Positions 57,201 to 64,000 of a stretch of DNA of 64,000 nucleotides are shown in pieces. Source of the DNA: Micromonospora sp. R77 (GTDB taxonomy: Bacteria; Actinomycetota; Actinomycetes; Mycobacteriales; Micromonosporaceae); assembly GCF_022747945.1 (NCBI RefSeq), contig NZ_JALDST010000001.1, forward strand, positions 4,836,001-4,900,000, given 5' to 3'. Within the stretch, counting starts at the first letter, position 1. Each line of letters begins with the position of its first letter. The notes under the pieces were generated by a model that was not told where the DNA came from, searched no databases, and saw nothing but the letters and a program-made list of their open reading frames with translations. The translations under genes and the position numbers were made by a program.

Positions 57201-58232
57201 CAGGATCTCGGTGCCCAGCAGCGAGCGCTTGGACTCCACCAGCTTGCCGAGCGCGTCGGCGGTGTCCCGGATCTCCCGCTCGCCGCTGAGGAAGACCAGG
57301 ATGTCGCCGGGTCCCTCGGCGGCCAGCTCCTCGACCGCGTCGCCGATCGCCTGGATCTGGTCGCGGACGTTCTCCTCGTCCTCGGCGTCCTCCCCGTCGG
57401 CCTCGGTGACCTCCACCAGCGGCCGGTAGCGCACCTCGACCGGATAGGTCCGCCCGGAGACCTCGACGATCGGCGCGGGCTCGCCGTCGGCGTCGGCGAA
57501 GTGCTTCGCGAACCGGTCGGTCTCGATGGTCGCCGAGGTGATGATCACCTTGAGGTCGGGACGCCGGGGCAGCAGCTGCTTGAGGTAACCGAGGATGAAG
57601 TCGATGTTGAGGCTGCGCTCGTGCGCCTCGTCGATGATCAGCGTGTCGTACTGGCGCAGCATCCGGTCGGTCTGCAGCTCGGCCAGGAGGATGCCGTCGG
57701 TCATCAGCTTGACCAGGCTGTTGTCGCCCACCTGGTCGGTGAAGCGGACCTTGTAGCCGACCACGTCGCCCAGCTCGGTGCCGAGCTCCTCGGCGATCCG
57801 GTCCGCCACCGTCCGCGCGGCGAGCCGCCGGGGCTGGGTGTGCCCGATCAGCCCGGTGATCCCGCGCCCCAGCTCCAGGCAGATCTTGGGCAGCTGGGTG
57901 GTCTTGCCGGAGCCGGTCTCGCCGGCCACGATCACCACCTGGTGGTCGCGGATCGCCGCCGCGATGTCGTCCCGCCGCTCGCTGACCGGCAGCTGGGCCG
58001 GATAGGTGATCGTCGGGACGGCGGCCCGGCGGCCCGCCAGCCGCGCCTCGGCCCGGGCGACGTCGGCGCCGATCTCGGCGAGCGCGGCCTCGCGCCGCTG
58101 CGGGTCGCGCAGCTTGCGGACCCCGTCCAGCCGGCGCTGGAGCCGACGCTGGTCGCGGAACATCAGGGTGGGCAGGCGGCGGTGCAGCTCGCGGACGGAG
58201 TCGGGCGCGGCGGGTACGGCTGGATTCTGCAT
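54237..58232 (-). CDS. hrpA: ATP-dependent RNA helicase HrpA
   Basis: 1331 aa, standard HrpA length. DEAH-box order is complete: Walker A GETGSGKTTQLP (104-115), TQPRRLAARTVADR, DEAHER (201-206), SATIE, TNVAETSLTVPGI and QRKGRCGRTSDG, then the HA2/OB-fold region and the long HrpA-specific C-terminus (DUF3418). It unwinds RNA; in other bacteria it is linked to ribosome rescue and rRNA processing. The start at ATG 58232 follows TATCCT by 10 nt. It converges with the FAD oxidoreductase with a 34-bp overlap. Confidence 0.97.
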   Translation of the reverse strand: MQNPAVPAAPDSVRELHRRLPTLMFRDQRRLQRRLDGVRKLRDPQRREAALAEIGADVARAEARLAGRRAAVPTITYPAQLPVSERRDDIAAAIRDHQVVIVAGETGSGKTTQLPKICLELGRGITGLIGHTQPRRLAARTVADRIAEELGTELGDVVGYKVRFTDQVGDNSLVKLMTDGILLAELQTDRMLRQYDTLIIDEAHERSLNIDFILGYLKQLLPRRPDLKVIITSATIETDRFAKHFADADGEPAPIVEVSGRTYPVEVRYRPLVEVTEADGEDAEDEENVRDQIQAIGDAVEELAAEGPGDILVFLSGEREIRDTADALGKLVESKRSLLGTEILPLYARLSAAEQHRVFAPHGGRRVVLATNVAETSLTVPGIKYVVDPGTARISRYSSRLKVQRLPIEPVSQASANQRKGRCGRTSDGICIRLYDEQDFAARPEFTDPEILRTNLASVILQMTSIGLGDVAAFPFLDPPDRRNVTDGVNLLHELGALDPAETDPAKRLTALGRRLAQLPVDPRLARMVLEGERNGCATEVVVIAAALSIQDPRERPADKQAQADQAHARFADKESDFVSFLNLWRYLREQQRELSSSAFRRMCKAEYLNYLRVREWQDIVSQLRQVLRTPDKGDGRRGPAADLPEEIDTPKVHQSLLPGLLSHVGLKDAQKHEYLGARGAKFGLFPGSALFKKPPRWVMAAELVETSRLWGRVNGRVEPEWVEPLAQHLVKRSYSEPHWEKKQAAVMAYEKVTLYGIPLVTSRKVNFGRIDPALSRELFIRHALVEGDWSTHHRFWADNRRLLTEIEELESRARRRDILVDDETIFGFYDARIPADVVSGRHFDSWWKKTRRDQPDLLTFTRDLLVNSGRGGVDEADYPDEWRADGVALPLTYRFEPGTPTDGVTVDIPLPLLTQVPAESFDWQVPGLREELVVALIRSLPKAIRRNFVPVPDYARAALAAMPAGEEPLLDALTRQLRRMTGVTVPRDAWDLPKLPPHLRVTFRVLGDDDKPVAEGKDLPALQRQLRQEVRQVVAAAAPDVARTGLKEWNIGTLPRTIEQVRAGYAVTAYPALVDEGATVGVKVFDSPGEQEAAHWAGTRRLLRLTVPSPAKFLQGRLSNEAKLALSRNPHGGVQQLIEDAAGAAIDKLIGDAGGPAWDAEGFAALRDRVRADLVDTVVEVMDRVRRVLAAAYAVEQRLGATRNLAVVAALADIRAQLGGLVHAGFITEAGYARLPDLLRYLTAIERRLDRLAGNPQRDKQQQDRIAVVQKEYQDMLAALPPSRRQSTAVRQIRWMIEELRVNVFAQALGTPYPVSEQRIYRAMDDAEGR

Positions 58233-58393
58233 GTCGTCGCCAAGGATAGGCAGGCTCGCGGCGGACCGCCCCCGGGTTACCGGCCCGGCGGTCGGCCGGG
58301 GCGCGTTCCGGGCTCCACCGCGCGCGCCGTCCGAGGTCGGGGCCGGTGATCGGGCTAGAGTGGCCGCCGAGCGACGTCGAGCACGGGGGCGGG

Positions 58394-58867
58394 ATGATCA
58401 TGCGGGACACCGACCGGGCGCTGGTGCAGGCCGCCACCGCCGTCGCCAAGCTCCGCTGCCGCAGCGCCCAGCACACCGTCGCCGCCGCCGCGCGGACCAC
58501 CGACGGCCGGCTCTTCACCGGCGTGAACGTCAACCACTTCACCGGTGGGCCGTGCGCGGAACTCGTGGTCGTCGGGGCCGCCGCCACCCAGGGGGCGGGC
58601 GAGCTGGAGACCATCGTCGCGGTGGGGGACCGGGGCCGGGGAGTCGTCCCGCCGTGCGGTCGCTGCCGGCAGGTGCTGCTCGACTACTTCCCGTCGCTGC
58701 GGGTCATCGTCGGCCCGCCGGACGCGCTGCGTCCGGTGCCGATCACCGAGCTGCTGCCCGAGACGTACGTCCGGACGGACCACCCGGTCGAGGTGCCGGC
58801 GGCGCCCCGGACCGGGGTGTGGCCGATGCCGGTGGTGCCGGGGAGCCGGGCCGCCGCCGAGGACTGA
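58394..58867 (+). CDS. Cytidine/blasticidin-S deaminase-like protein
   Basis: 157 aa. Cytidine-deaminase fold: TGGPCAELVVVGAAA (Cys54-Ala-Glu56) and PPCGRCRQVLLDYFP (Cys88, Cys91) give the zinc and catalytic Glu. The ETIVAVGDRGRGVVPPCG spacing is closer to blasticidin-S deaminase-type than to canonical Cdd. It may detoxify nucleoside antibiotics or act on cytidine. The start is at ATG 58394 (GGGGGCGGG upstream); ATG 58400 is an option. Divergent from hrpA; TAGAGT near 58356 may be its -10. Confidence 0.85.
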   Translation: MIMRDTDRALVQAATAVAKLRCRSAQHTVAAAARTTDGRLFTGVNVNHFTGGPCAELVVVGAAATQGAGELETIVAVGDRGRGVVPPCGRCRQVLLDYFPSLRVIVGPPDALRPVPITELLPETYVRTDHPVEVPAAPRTGVWPMPVVPGSRAAAED

Positions 58868-58885
58868 GCCGCAGGTCGGCGGGGC

Positions 58886-59245
58886 TCAGTCCCCGGCGGC
58901 CACCTCCAGCATCGAGGTCGGCACCGGCACCCGCTCGAATCGCACGTTGCCCTCCGGGACCATCCAGCTCATCACCTGGGCGACCAGCCGGCCGGCCCGG
59001 ACCGCCGGGTCGTTGGCGTAGAGCTCCCGCGCCATCTCCGGGTCCACGGAGAGCACGGCGAAGCCGCGTACCCGCTCGTCGTCGCCGCCGAGGAACGGCC
59101 CGGCGGCGAGCACCGCGCCCTGCTCCACCAGCCCCGCCTGGTGGGCGAGGTGCGCGTCCTGCAACCGGTCGGCGACATCGCGGGGCAGGTCTGGCGCGTC
59201 GGTCGGGCGGACCAGGAGCACGACCGTGTGCTGGTCGAATCGCAT
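58886..59245 (-). CDS. YciI-like protein
   Basis: 119 aa. TVVLLVRPTDAPDLP..., HLAHQAGLVEQGAVLAAGPFLGGDDERVRGFAVLSVD fits the YCII ferredoxin-like fold, with His at about 35 in the position of the family's conserved His. Function of the family is mostly unknown. Leaderless ATG, with TACGCT 6 nt upstream. Convergent with the deaminase gene. Confidence 0.85.
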   Translation of the reverse strand: MRFDQHTVVLLVRPTDAPDLPRDVADRLQDAHLAHQAGLVEQGAVLAAGPFLGGDDERVRGFAVLSVDPEMARELYANDPAVRAGRLVAQVMSWMVPEGNVRFERVPVPTSMLEVAAGD

Positions 59246-59251
59246 GTGCCC

Positions 59252-59257
59252 AGCGTA
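59252..59257 (-). promoter_or_regulatory. -10 element of leaderless YciI-like gene
   Basis: TACGCT on the minus strand, 6 nt before ATG 59245. Confidence 0.55.
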
Positions 59258-59305
59258 TGGCCGGGCGGTCCGTCAGAGGGGGCCGAACCGGATCGACACC
59301 CACGA

Positions 59306-59349
59306 GTTAGGTTCACCTAACATGCTCCGCTAAGGTAAGGCGAACCTAA
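59306..59349. promoter_or_regulatory. Two DtxR/IdeR-type iron boxes upstream of the siderophore importer
   Basis: GTTAGGTTCACCTAAC (59306-59321) is a 16-bp palindrome. TAAGGTAAGGCGAACCTAA (59331-59349) matches 16 of 19 positions of the consensus TTAGGTTAGGCTAACCTAA. Both lie within 65 bp of the first permease start, so Fe2+-bound DtxR/IdeR should repress the operon. Confidence 0.88.
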
Positions 59350-59368
59350 GTTGAGGGGTGACATCGTC

Positions 59369-60415
59369 GTGACCACCGTTGCCGCCCGGCCCGTGCAGGC
59401 CGGTGCCCCGGCCCGCCGACCGGGCGTCCGCCGGCCCGTGGTCGTCGCGGCGGCGGTGCTCCTGCTGGTGCTGGCCCTGCTCGCCAGCCTCGCCCTCGGC
59501 AGCCGGCCGCTCGCCCTCGCGCAGGTGTGGCAGGCGCTGACCGCACCGGACGGCGGGGAGGCCAGCAGCATCGTCCGCGAGCTGCGGCTGCCGCGGACCG
59601 CCCTCGGACTCACCGTCGGCCTCGCGCTCGCCGTCGCCGGTGTGCTCTTCCAGGCGCTCACCCGCAACCCCCTCGCCGAGCCGCGGATCCTCGGCATCAG
59701 CGCCGGTGCCTCCTTCGGCGTGGTGCTGGCCATCGCGGTGTTCGGCGTCGGCACCCTCGGCGGATACGTCTGGTTCGGCATCGGCGGCGCCCTGCTGGCC
59801 GGCCTGCTGGTCTTCGCGGTGGCCAACCGCACCCGCGAGGGCGCCGGCCCGGTCACCCTCGCGCTGGTCGGCGCGGCCCTCGACGCCAGTCTCGCCTCCG
59901 TCGTGTACGCCCTGCTCAGCATCGACGCCCGCACCTTCGAGGAGTACCGGTTCTGGGTCGTCGGCGGCCTCACCGGCCGGGACCTCGCCGTCGCCGGGCA
60001 GGTGCTGCCCTTCGTCGCGGGCGGCGTGCTGCTGGCCGCCCTGGTCGCCCGGGGCCTCGACGCGCTCGCCCTCGGCGACGACGTCGCCCGCGGCCTGGGC
60101 CACCGCACCGGCCGGGTACGCCTCACCGGTGGCGTCGCCGCCGTGCTGCTCACCGGCGCCGCCGTCGCCGCCGCCGGCCCGATCGCCTTCGTCGGGCTCG
60201 CCGTGCCGCACCTGGCCCGCGCCCTGGTCGGCGCCGACCACCGGTGGACCCTGCTGGTCGCCGCCCTGCTCGGACCGACCCTGCTGCTCGGCGCCGACGT
60301 CGTCGGCCGGCTGATCGCCCCGCCCGGCGAGGTGCCCGCCGGCATCGTCACCGCGCTGGTCGGCGCCCCGCTGCTCGCCCTCCTCGTCCGCCGCGCCCGC
60401 GTGGTGACCGCGTGA
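59369..60415 (+). CDS. Siderophore ABC transporter permease, FecCD family (first)
   Basis: 348 aa, about 9-10 membrane helices. Family motifs: RLPRTALGLTVGLALAVAG (the usual RxPR...), FQALTRNPLAEPRILGISAGA, and the terminal GPIAFVGLAVPHLAR loop that contacts the ATPase. GTG 59369 has GAGGGG 10 nt upstream. It pairs with the second permease and the FepC-like ATPase to import ferric siderophore. Its TGA overlaps the next GTG (GTGA). Iron repression is expected from the upstream boxes. Confidence 0.93.
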   Translation: MTTVAARPVQAGAPARRPGVRRPVVVAAAVLLLVLALLASLALGSRPLALAQVWQALTAPDGGEASSIVRELRLPRTALGLTVGLALAVAGVLFQALTRNPLAEPRILGISAGASFGVVLAIAVFGVGTLGGYVWFGIGGALLAGLLVFAVANRTREGAGPVTLALVGAALDASLASVVYALLSIDARTFEEYRFWVVGGLTGRDLAVAGQVLPFVAGGVLLAALVARGLDALALGDDVARGLGHRTGRVRLTGGVAAVLLTGAAVAAAGPIAFVGLAVPHLARALVGADHRWTLLVAALLGPTLLLGADVVGRLIAPPGEVPAGIVTALVGAPLLALLVRRARVVTA

Positions 60416-60540
60416 GCGCGAGGAGTGAGCCGGGTTTGCGAGCCCCGCAGTCGCGAACGGAAGGCGGCTCGGTGAGCGCGAGGAGTGAGCCGGGTTTGCG
60501 AGCCCCGCAGTCGCGAACGGAAGGCGGCTCGGTGAGCGCG
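60412..60540 (+). repeat. 60-bp perfect tandem duplication at the start of the second permease gene
   Basis: Two exact 60-bp units (60412-60471, 60472-60531) plus a partial GTGAGCGCG (60532-60540). The unit is GTGAGCGCG plus a 51-bp insert that contains GAGCCG/CGGCTC ends and an inner TTTGCGA/TCGCGAA hairpin. Each unit adds 20 in-frame codons and another GTG start; the shared GTGAGCGCG resembles a 9-bp target duplication. Confidence 0.93.
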
Positions 60541-61594
60541 TTCGTCTCCACCACCGGTTCCGGCGTCGGTCACCTGCCGGGGCGGTGGCTGCTGCGGACC
60601 GGTCCGGTGAGCGTGCACGTCCGCCGCCGCTCCGTCGGCGTCGCCGTCGTGCTCACCGTGCTGCTGGCCGCCGCCGGGGTGCTCAGCCTCTCCCTCGGCA
60701 CCCCGTACGTCGCCCCGGCCGACGTGCTGCGCGCGCTCACCGGCGCCGGCACCCCGTACGACCTGGTGGTGCTGGACCTGCGGCTGCCGCGGCTGGTGCT
60801 CGCGGCGGTGGCCGGCGCGGCGTTCGGGGTGGCCGGCACGCTGATCCAGAGCGTCGCCCGCAATCCCCTCGCCAGCCCCGACGTCATCGGCATCACCCAG
60901 GGCGCCGGGCTGGCCGCGACGGTCGCGTTGACCAGCGGGGCCGCCGCCGTCCTGGTGGCACCGGCCGCGCTGGTCGGCGCGCTGGCGGCTGCCGCCCTGG
61001 TGCTCGCCCTCGGTGCCCGGCACGGCCTGGCCGCGCAGCGGTTCGTCCTCGCCGGGGTGGCCGTGGCGTTCGCGCTGCGCGCGCTCACCGAGGTGGTCAT
61101 GCTCACCGCCGACCCGATCGACGGGCGCGCGCGCGCAGCTGGCTGATCGGCACCCTCGCCGGCAAGGGCTGGTCCGAGGCCACCTGGATCGCGCTCACCC
61201 TCGCCGCGCTGCTGCCCGTCCTCGCCTGGGCGGGCTGGGCGCTGAACAGCACCGCCCTGGACGACGACACCGCCCGGGGATCGGGCTACGCCCGGCGGCC
61301 CGCCGCGTCGGCCTGGCCGCCACCGGGGTGGTCGCCGCCGCCAGCGTCACCGCCCAGGTCGGCGCGGTCGACTTCGTCGCCCTGGTCGCCCCGCAGGTGG
61401 CCCGCCGGCTGGTCCGCGCGGAGCGCCCGCCGATGCTCTGCGCCGCCCTGCTCGGGGCGTTGCTGTTGGTGCTGGCCGACCTGGCCGGCCGGCGGCTGTT
61501 CGCCCCCACCCAACTGCCGGCCGGGGTGCTCACCGCGGCGATCGGCGGCCCGTACCTGATGTTCCTGCTGCTCCGCGCCCGGCGGCGGTCCTGA
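60412..61594 (+). pseudogene. Siderophore ABC transporter permease, FecCD family (second), with two frameshifts
   Basis: Real coding potential spans 60532 (or 60412) to 61594 but in three frames. The first frame covers VLDLRLPRLVLAAVAG, ARNPLASPDVIGITQGA and RALTEVVMLTADPIDGRA, then stops at 61146. SWLIGTLAGKGWSEATW... (61135-61295) is one base out. VGLAATGVVAAASVTAQVGAVDFVALVAPQVARRL to the stop at 61594 is one base out again. Both shifts equal a lost base in GC-rich runs (near 61125-61140 and 61285-61305). With frames restored, a normal ~350-aa FepG-like permease results. The N-terminal duplication adds up to 40 residues. Sequencing error or a recent lesion cannot be told apart from sequence alone. 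Confidence 0.85.
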
Positions 61595-61830
61595 TGGCCG
61601 ACGTCTCCCGCTCCGCGGCCCTGCGTCTCCGTGCGGCCCTGCGCCGCGGGGCTGACCTGCCCGGTGTCGTCGATCTGCCCTGTCCGTCGAGTCGCCCGAG
61701 GCCGCCGGTGTGCCAGGGTCCGGAGCTGCTTGCTCTCCCGGTACCCGACCGGGCCGGCCGCCCTGCCCCGCCGCCCGTTCCGGCCGGCCTGCTGACCCTG
61801 CCGAGGAGGACCCTTGCTCGCCACCCGTGA
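61594..61830 (+). CDS. Possible small ORF between permease and ATPase genes
   Basis: 78 codons, ATG overlapping the permease stop (TGATG) and ending 17 bp inside the ATPase gene. The translation is Pro/Arg/Leu-rich with no recognisable motif (LRLRAALRRGADLPGVVD...). It may be untranslated spacer. The 219-bp gap otherwise shows only the ATPase Shine-Dalgarno sequence GAGGAGG. Confidence 0.25.
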   Translation: MADVSRSAALRLRAALRRGADLPGVVDLPCPSSRPRPPVCQGPELLALPVPDRAGRPAPPPVPAGLLTLPRRTLARHP

Positions 61831-62803
61831 CCTGGTCGTCGGCTATGACGACCGGCCCGTCCTCGACGGTCTCGACCTGGACCTGCCCGCCGACGCCTTC
61901 ACCGTCATCGTCGGGGCGAACGCCTGCGGCAAGTCCACCCTGCTGCGCACCCTGGCACGGCTGCTCAGCCCGCGCCGGGGCGGCGTGCTCCTCGACGGCT
62001 CGGCCATCCGTGACCTGCCCACCCGGGAGGTGGCCCGACGGCTCGGCGTGCTGCCGCAGAGCCCGCTGGTGCCCGAGGGGGTGACCGTCGCCGACCTGGT
62101 CGGCCGGGGCCGGCAGCCCTACCAGCGCTGGTGGCGGCAGTGGTCCGCGCAGGACGCCGAGGCCGTACGACAGGCGATGGTGCTCGCCGACGTCGACGCG
62201 CTCGCCGACCGCCCGGTGGACAGCCTCTCGGGCGGCCAGCGGCAGCGGGTCTGGATCGCGATGACCCTCGCCCAGGACACCGAGGCGCTGCTGCTGGACG
62301 AGCCGACCACCTTCCTCGACCTGGCCCATCAGGTCGAGGTGCTGGACCTGCTGCACCGGCTGCGCGCCGAACGGGGTCGCACCGTCGTCGCGGTGCTGCA
62401 CGACCTCAACCAGGCCGCCCGCTACGCCGACCACCTGATCGCCATGCGCGCCGGCACGGTGGTCGCCGCCGGACCGCCCCGGGACATCCTCACCGCCGAC
62501 CTGGTCCGGGACGTCTTCGGTCTCGACTGTGTGGTGGTGCCCTGCCCGGTCACCGGCGCGCCGCTGATCGTCCCCGGCCGCCCCGGCCCTTCGCTCGTGC
62601 CGGCGACTCCGTCCGCCGATCCAGCGGGGGAGCCGGCCGTCCCGGGCCAGGCCGCACCGGTCACCCCGTCGGCTACTGCGCCCGCCACCGCGCCGGTCGC
62701 CTCACCGGTCACTGCGCCCGCCTCGGGGTCGGCGCCGGCCGGCTCCGTCACCGACGGCGCGGCTTCTCCGCCCGCCGATCCGTACCCCTCGAAAGGACAC
62801 TGA
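61814..62803 (+). CDS. Siderophore ABC transporter ATP-binding protein with Pro/Ala/Thr-rich tail
   Basis: 329 aa. Walker A GANACGKST (34-42), Q-loop LPQSPLVPEG, signature SLSGGQRQRVWIAMTLAQ, Walker B LLLDEPTTFLDL and the H-loop VLHDLNQAARYAD are all intact, as in FepC-type ATPases (~260 aa). After the normal end (PVTGAPLIVPG) a ~70-residue low-complexity tail (VTPSATAPATAPVASPVTA...) runs to the stop, which overlaps the lipoprotein ATG. TTG start with GAGGAGG 4 nt upstream. Confidence 0.94.
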   Translation: MLATRDLVVGYDDRPVLDGLDLDLPADAFTVIVGANACGKSTLLRTLARLLSPRRGGVLLDGSAIRDLPTREVARRLGVLPQSPLVPEGVTVADLVGRGRQPYQRWWRQWSAQDAEAVRQAMVLADVDALADRPVDSLSGGQRQRVWIAMTLAQDTEALLLDEPTTFLDLAHQVEVLDLLHRLRAERGRTVVAVLHDLNQAARYADHLIAMRAGTVVAAGPPRDILTADLVRDVFGLDCVVVPCPVTGAPLIVPGRPGPSLVPATPSADPAGEPAVPGQAAPVTPSATAPATAPVASPVTAPASGSAPAGSVTDGAASPPADPYPSKGH

Positions 62804-63747
62804 TGCGTCGTCTCGCCGCCGCCCTGACCGCGGCCGTCACCCTCGGCGTGGGCCTCACCGCCTGCGGAGAGAGCGATCCGGTCGCCGGTACCGCCACCGG
62901 GCAGACCCGGGAGATCACCCACGCGATGGGCACCACCAAGGTGCCGGCCGAGCCGAAGCGGGTGGTCGTCCTCGACACCGACAAGATCGACACGGCGCTC
63001 TCGCTGGGCGTGACGCCGGTCGGCGCGGCCACCGCCGGTGAGGCGAAGAGCTGGCCCACCTACTTCGGCGCCGAGAAGCTGGCCGGCATCACCGAGGTGG
63101 GCGTCCTGACCGAACCCGACCTGGAGGCGATCACCGCCCTCAAGCCCGATCTGATCCTCGGCAGCAGGTTCCGCCAGGAGAAGTTCTATGACGAGCTGGC
63201 CGCCATCGCGCCGACCGTCTTCACCGAGAAGGTGGGCATCACCTGGAAGGAGAACTTCCTCCTCGACGGCCGAGCCCTGGGTCGCGAGCAGCAGGCCCGC
63301 GACCTGCTGGCGACGTACGAGAAGCGGGCCAAGGACTTCGGCGCGAAGCTGGGCGACGCCGCGTCGCGGGAGATCTCCATCGTCCGCTTCATCCCGGGCA
63401 ACATCCGGGTGTACGGCCCGGACTCCTTCTCCGGCATCGTCGTCGGCGACACCGGGCTGGGCCGCCCCGCGCGGCAGCGCCTCGACGGCAAGGAGGACAA
63501 GCGCTTCGACCTGGTCAGCCCCGAGCGGGTCAACGAGGTCGACGGCGACGTCATCTTCGTCACCGCGTACGGCGAGAAGGCCGCCGCCGAGCAGGCGAAG
63601 CTCACCGCCGGCACCCTCTGGCGGAACCTGTCCGCCGTACGGGCCGGCAACGCCCACGTCGTCTCCGACGAGACCTGGATGACCGGCATCGGCGTCACCG
63701 CCGCCAACAAGATCCTCGACGACCTACAAACCCACCTCCCCTCCTGA
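62803..63747 (+). CDS. Iron-siderophore substrate-binding lipoprotein
   Basis: 314 aa. Lipobox GLTAC with lipidated Cys21, then a FepB/BtuF-type periplasmic-binding fold: PAEPKRVVVLDTDKIDTALSLGVTPVGAA, EPDLEAITALKPDLILGS, and FIPGNIRVYGPDSFSGIVVGDTGLGRP. It should capture ferric siderophore outside the membrane for the permeases. ATG overlaps the ATPase stop (TGATG). Last gene of the iron-regulated operon; a long palindrome follows 28 bp on. Confidence 0.94.
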   Translation: MRRLAAALTAAVTLGVGLTACGESDPVAGTATGQTREITHAMGTTKVPAEPKRVVVLDTDKIDTALSLGVTPVGAATAGEAKSWPTYFGAEKLAGITEVGVLTEPDLEAITALKPDLILGSRFRQEKFYDELAAIAPTVFTEKVGITWKENFLLDGRALGREQQARDLLATYEKRAKDFGAKLGDAASREISIVRFIPGNIRVYGPDSFSGIVVGDTGLGRPARQRLDGKEDKRFDLVSPERVNEVDGDVIFVTAYGEKAAAEQAKLTAGTLWRNLSAVRAGNAHVVSDETWMTGIGVTAANKILDDLQTHLPS

Positions 63748-63774
63748 CCCCCCACGCCCCACCCCCCGCGCGAA

Positions 63775-63824
63775 TTCACGGAATGAGTGGCTATCCCGCT
63801 GGTAATAGCCACTCATTCCGTGAA
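63775..63824. terminator. Perfect 20-bp-arm palindrome between convergent genes
   Basis: TTCACGGAATGAGTGGCTAT and its exact complement with a 10-nt loop. It lies between the lipoprotein gene (+) and the DUF559-like gene (-), so it can serve both as terminator. Its arms are about 45% G+C, far below the genome. Confidence 0.8.
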
Positions 63825-63827
63825 AGT

Positions 63828-64000
63828 TCAGGCCGTACAGGAGGCTCGGCGGGCGGCCAAGGCGGTGCGGATCTCGGCGAGGACGGCAGGGAAGTCCTCC
63901 TTCATGCGTTTGCTCGTGACGTGAAGGACGATCCAGTCGTCGCCGAGCATCTTGTTCAGGCGCTGCCGGTCGCGATGAAACTGGTCCGGATCGCGGTGCC
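63828..64000 (-). CDS. DUF559/AbiEi-C-like endonuclease-domain protein, 5' part beyond window
   Basis: Only the last 57 codons are present, ending FHRDRQRLNKMLGDDWIVL...MKEDFPAVLAEIRTALAARR, then TGA at 63830. The pattern HRDPDQFHRDRQRLN followed by GDDWIVLHVTSKRM resembles the C-terminus of actinobacterial DUF559 proteins (Vsr/PD-(D/E)xK-like fold). Family assignment is tentative because the catalytic part is off the window. Confidence 0.6.
   Translation of the reverse strand, partial: HRDPDQFHRDRQRLNKMLGDDWIVLHVTSKRMKEDFPAVLAEIRTALAARRASCTA

Noticed and set aside
61594..61830. Confident gene between permease and ATPase
   Set aside because: Only position (TGATG overlap) supports it; the translation is low complexity, so it is listed at low confidence only.

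Overview
The window is about 72% GC chromosomal DNA from an actinobacterium. Gene content, GTG/TTG starts, many leaderless TANNNT promoters and the style of the intergenic hairpins point to Micromonosporaceae, probably Micromonospora or a close relative. That placement is inference from reading the sequence; no database search was run. I see no tRNA, rRNA, CRISPR array, prophage or insertion sequence.

Layout. 0-12 kb: the 3'-truncated maltosyltransferase glgE, then a regulator/secreted-peptide/secreted-CHAP-hydrolase locus (1.7-4.9 kb), small membrane and regulator genes (5-7.4 kb, one XRE-type gene broken by three frameshifts), then the divergent glgM / glgC pair and pgm. Together these form most of the GlgE alpha-glucan route (glucose-1-P to ADP-glucose to maltose-1-P to glucan). 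11.8-17.1 kb: a CapG/FnlC-type epimerase, NAD kinase and a large secreted M14 carboxypeptidase. 17.2-33.8 kb: a Wzx/Wzy-type exopolysaccharide cluster with flippase, polymerase, five glycosyltransferases (one frameshifted), an initiating sugar-phosphate transferase, a sugar epimerase, two PLP-fold enzymes, a FemAB/GNAT-like protein and CapE/CapF. With the CapG-like enzyme 18 kb upstream, a complete UDP-N-acetyl-L-fucosamine pathway is present.

33.8-46.6 kb: housekeeping and accessory genes: DUF389 membrane protein, Tex, an HD-domain dNTPase, a formyltransferase / PIG-L deacetylase pair, a GNAT, a minus-strand metallo-hydrolase / SDR / zinc alcohol dehydrogenase set, and a secreted lysozyme-like protein. 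46.6-47.3 kb is a non-coding stretch full of palindromes and a 39-bp minisatellite. 47.3-51.7 kb: sdhCAB with a divergent LysR regulator. 51.7-59.2 kb: TetR and an EF-G-binding-type (FBP) protein, an FAD oxidoreductase, hrpA, a cytidine/blasticidin-type deaminase and a YciI-like protein. 59.3-63.7 kb: an iron-regulated siderophore ABC importer (two permeases, ATPase, lipoprotein) behind two DtxR/IdeR-like boxes; the second permease carries a 60-bp tandem duplication at its start and two frameshifts. The window ends inside a DUF559-like gene.

Points that deserve attention: the small secreted peptide next to a LuxR-type regulator; the 60-bp in-frame duplication; the 39-bp and 41/42-bp tandem arrays; a set of comparatively AT-rich perfect palindromes at gene ends; a formyltransferase/deacetylase pair; and six frameshifts, all of net -1, in three genes, which may be sequencing errors rather than biology.
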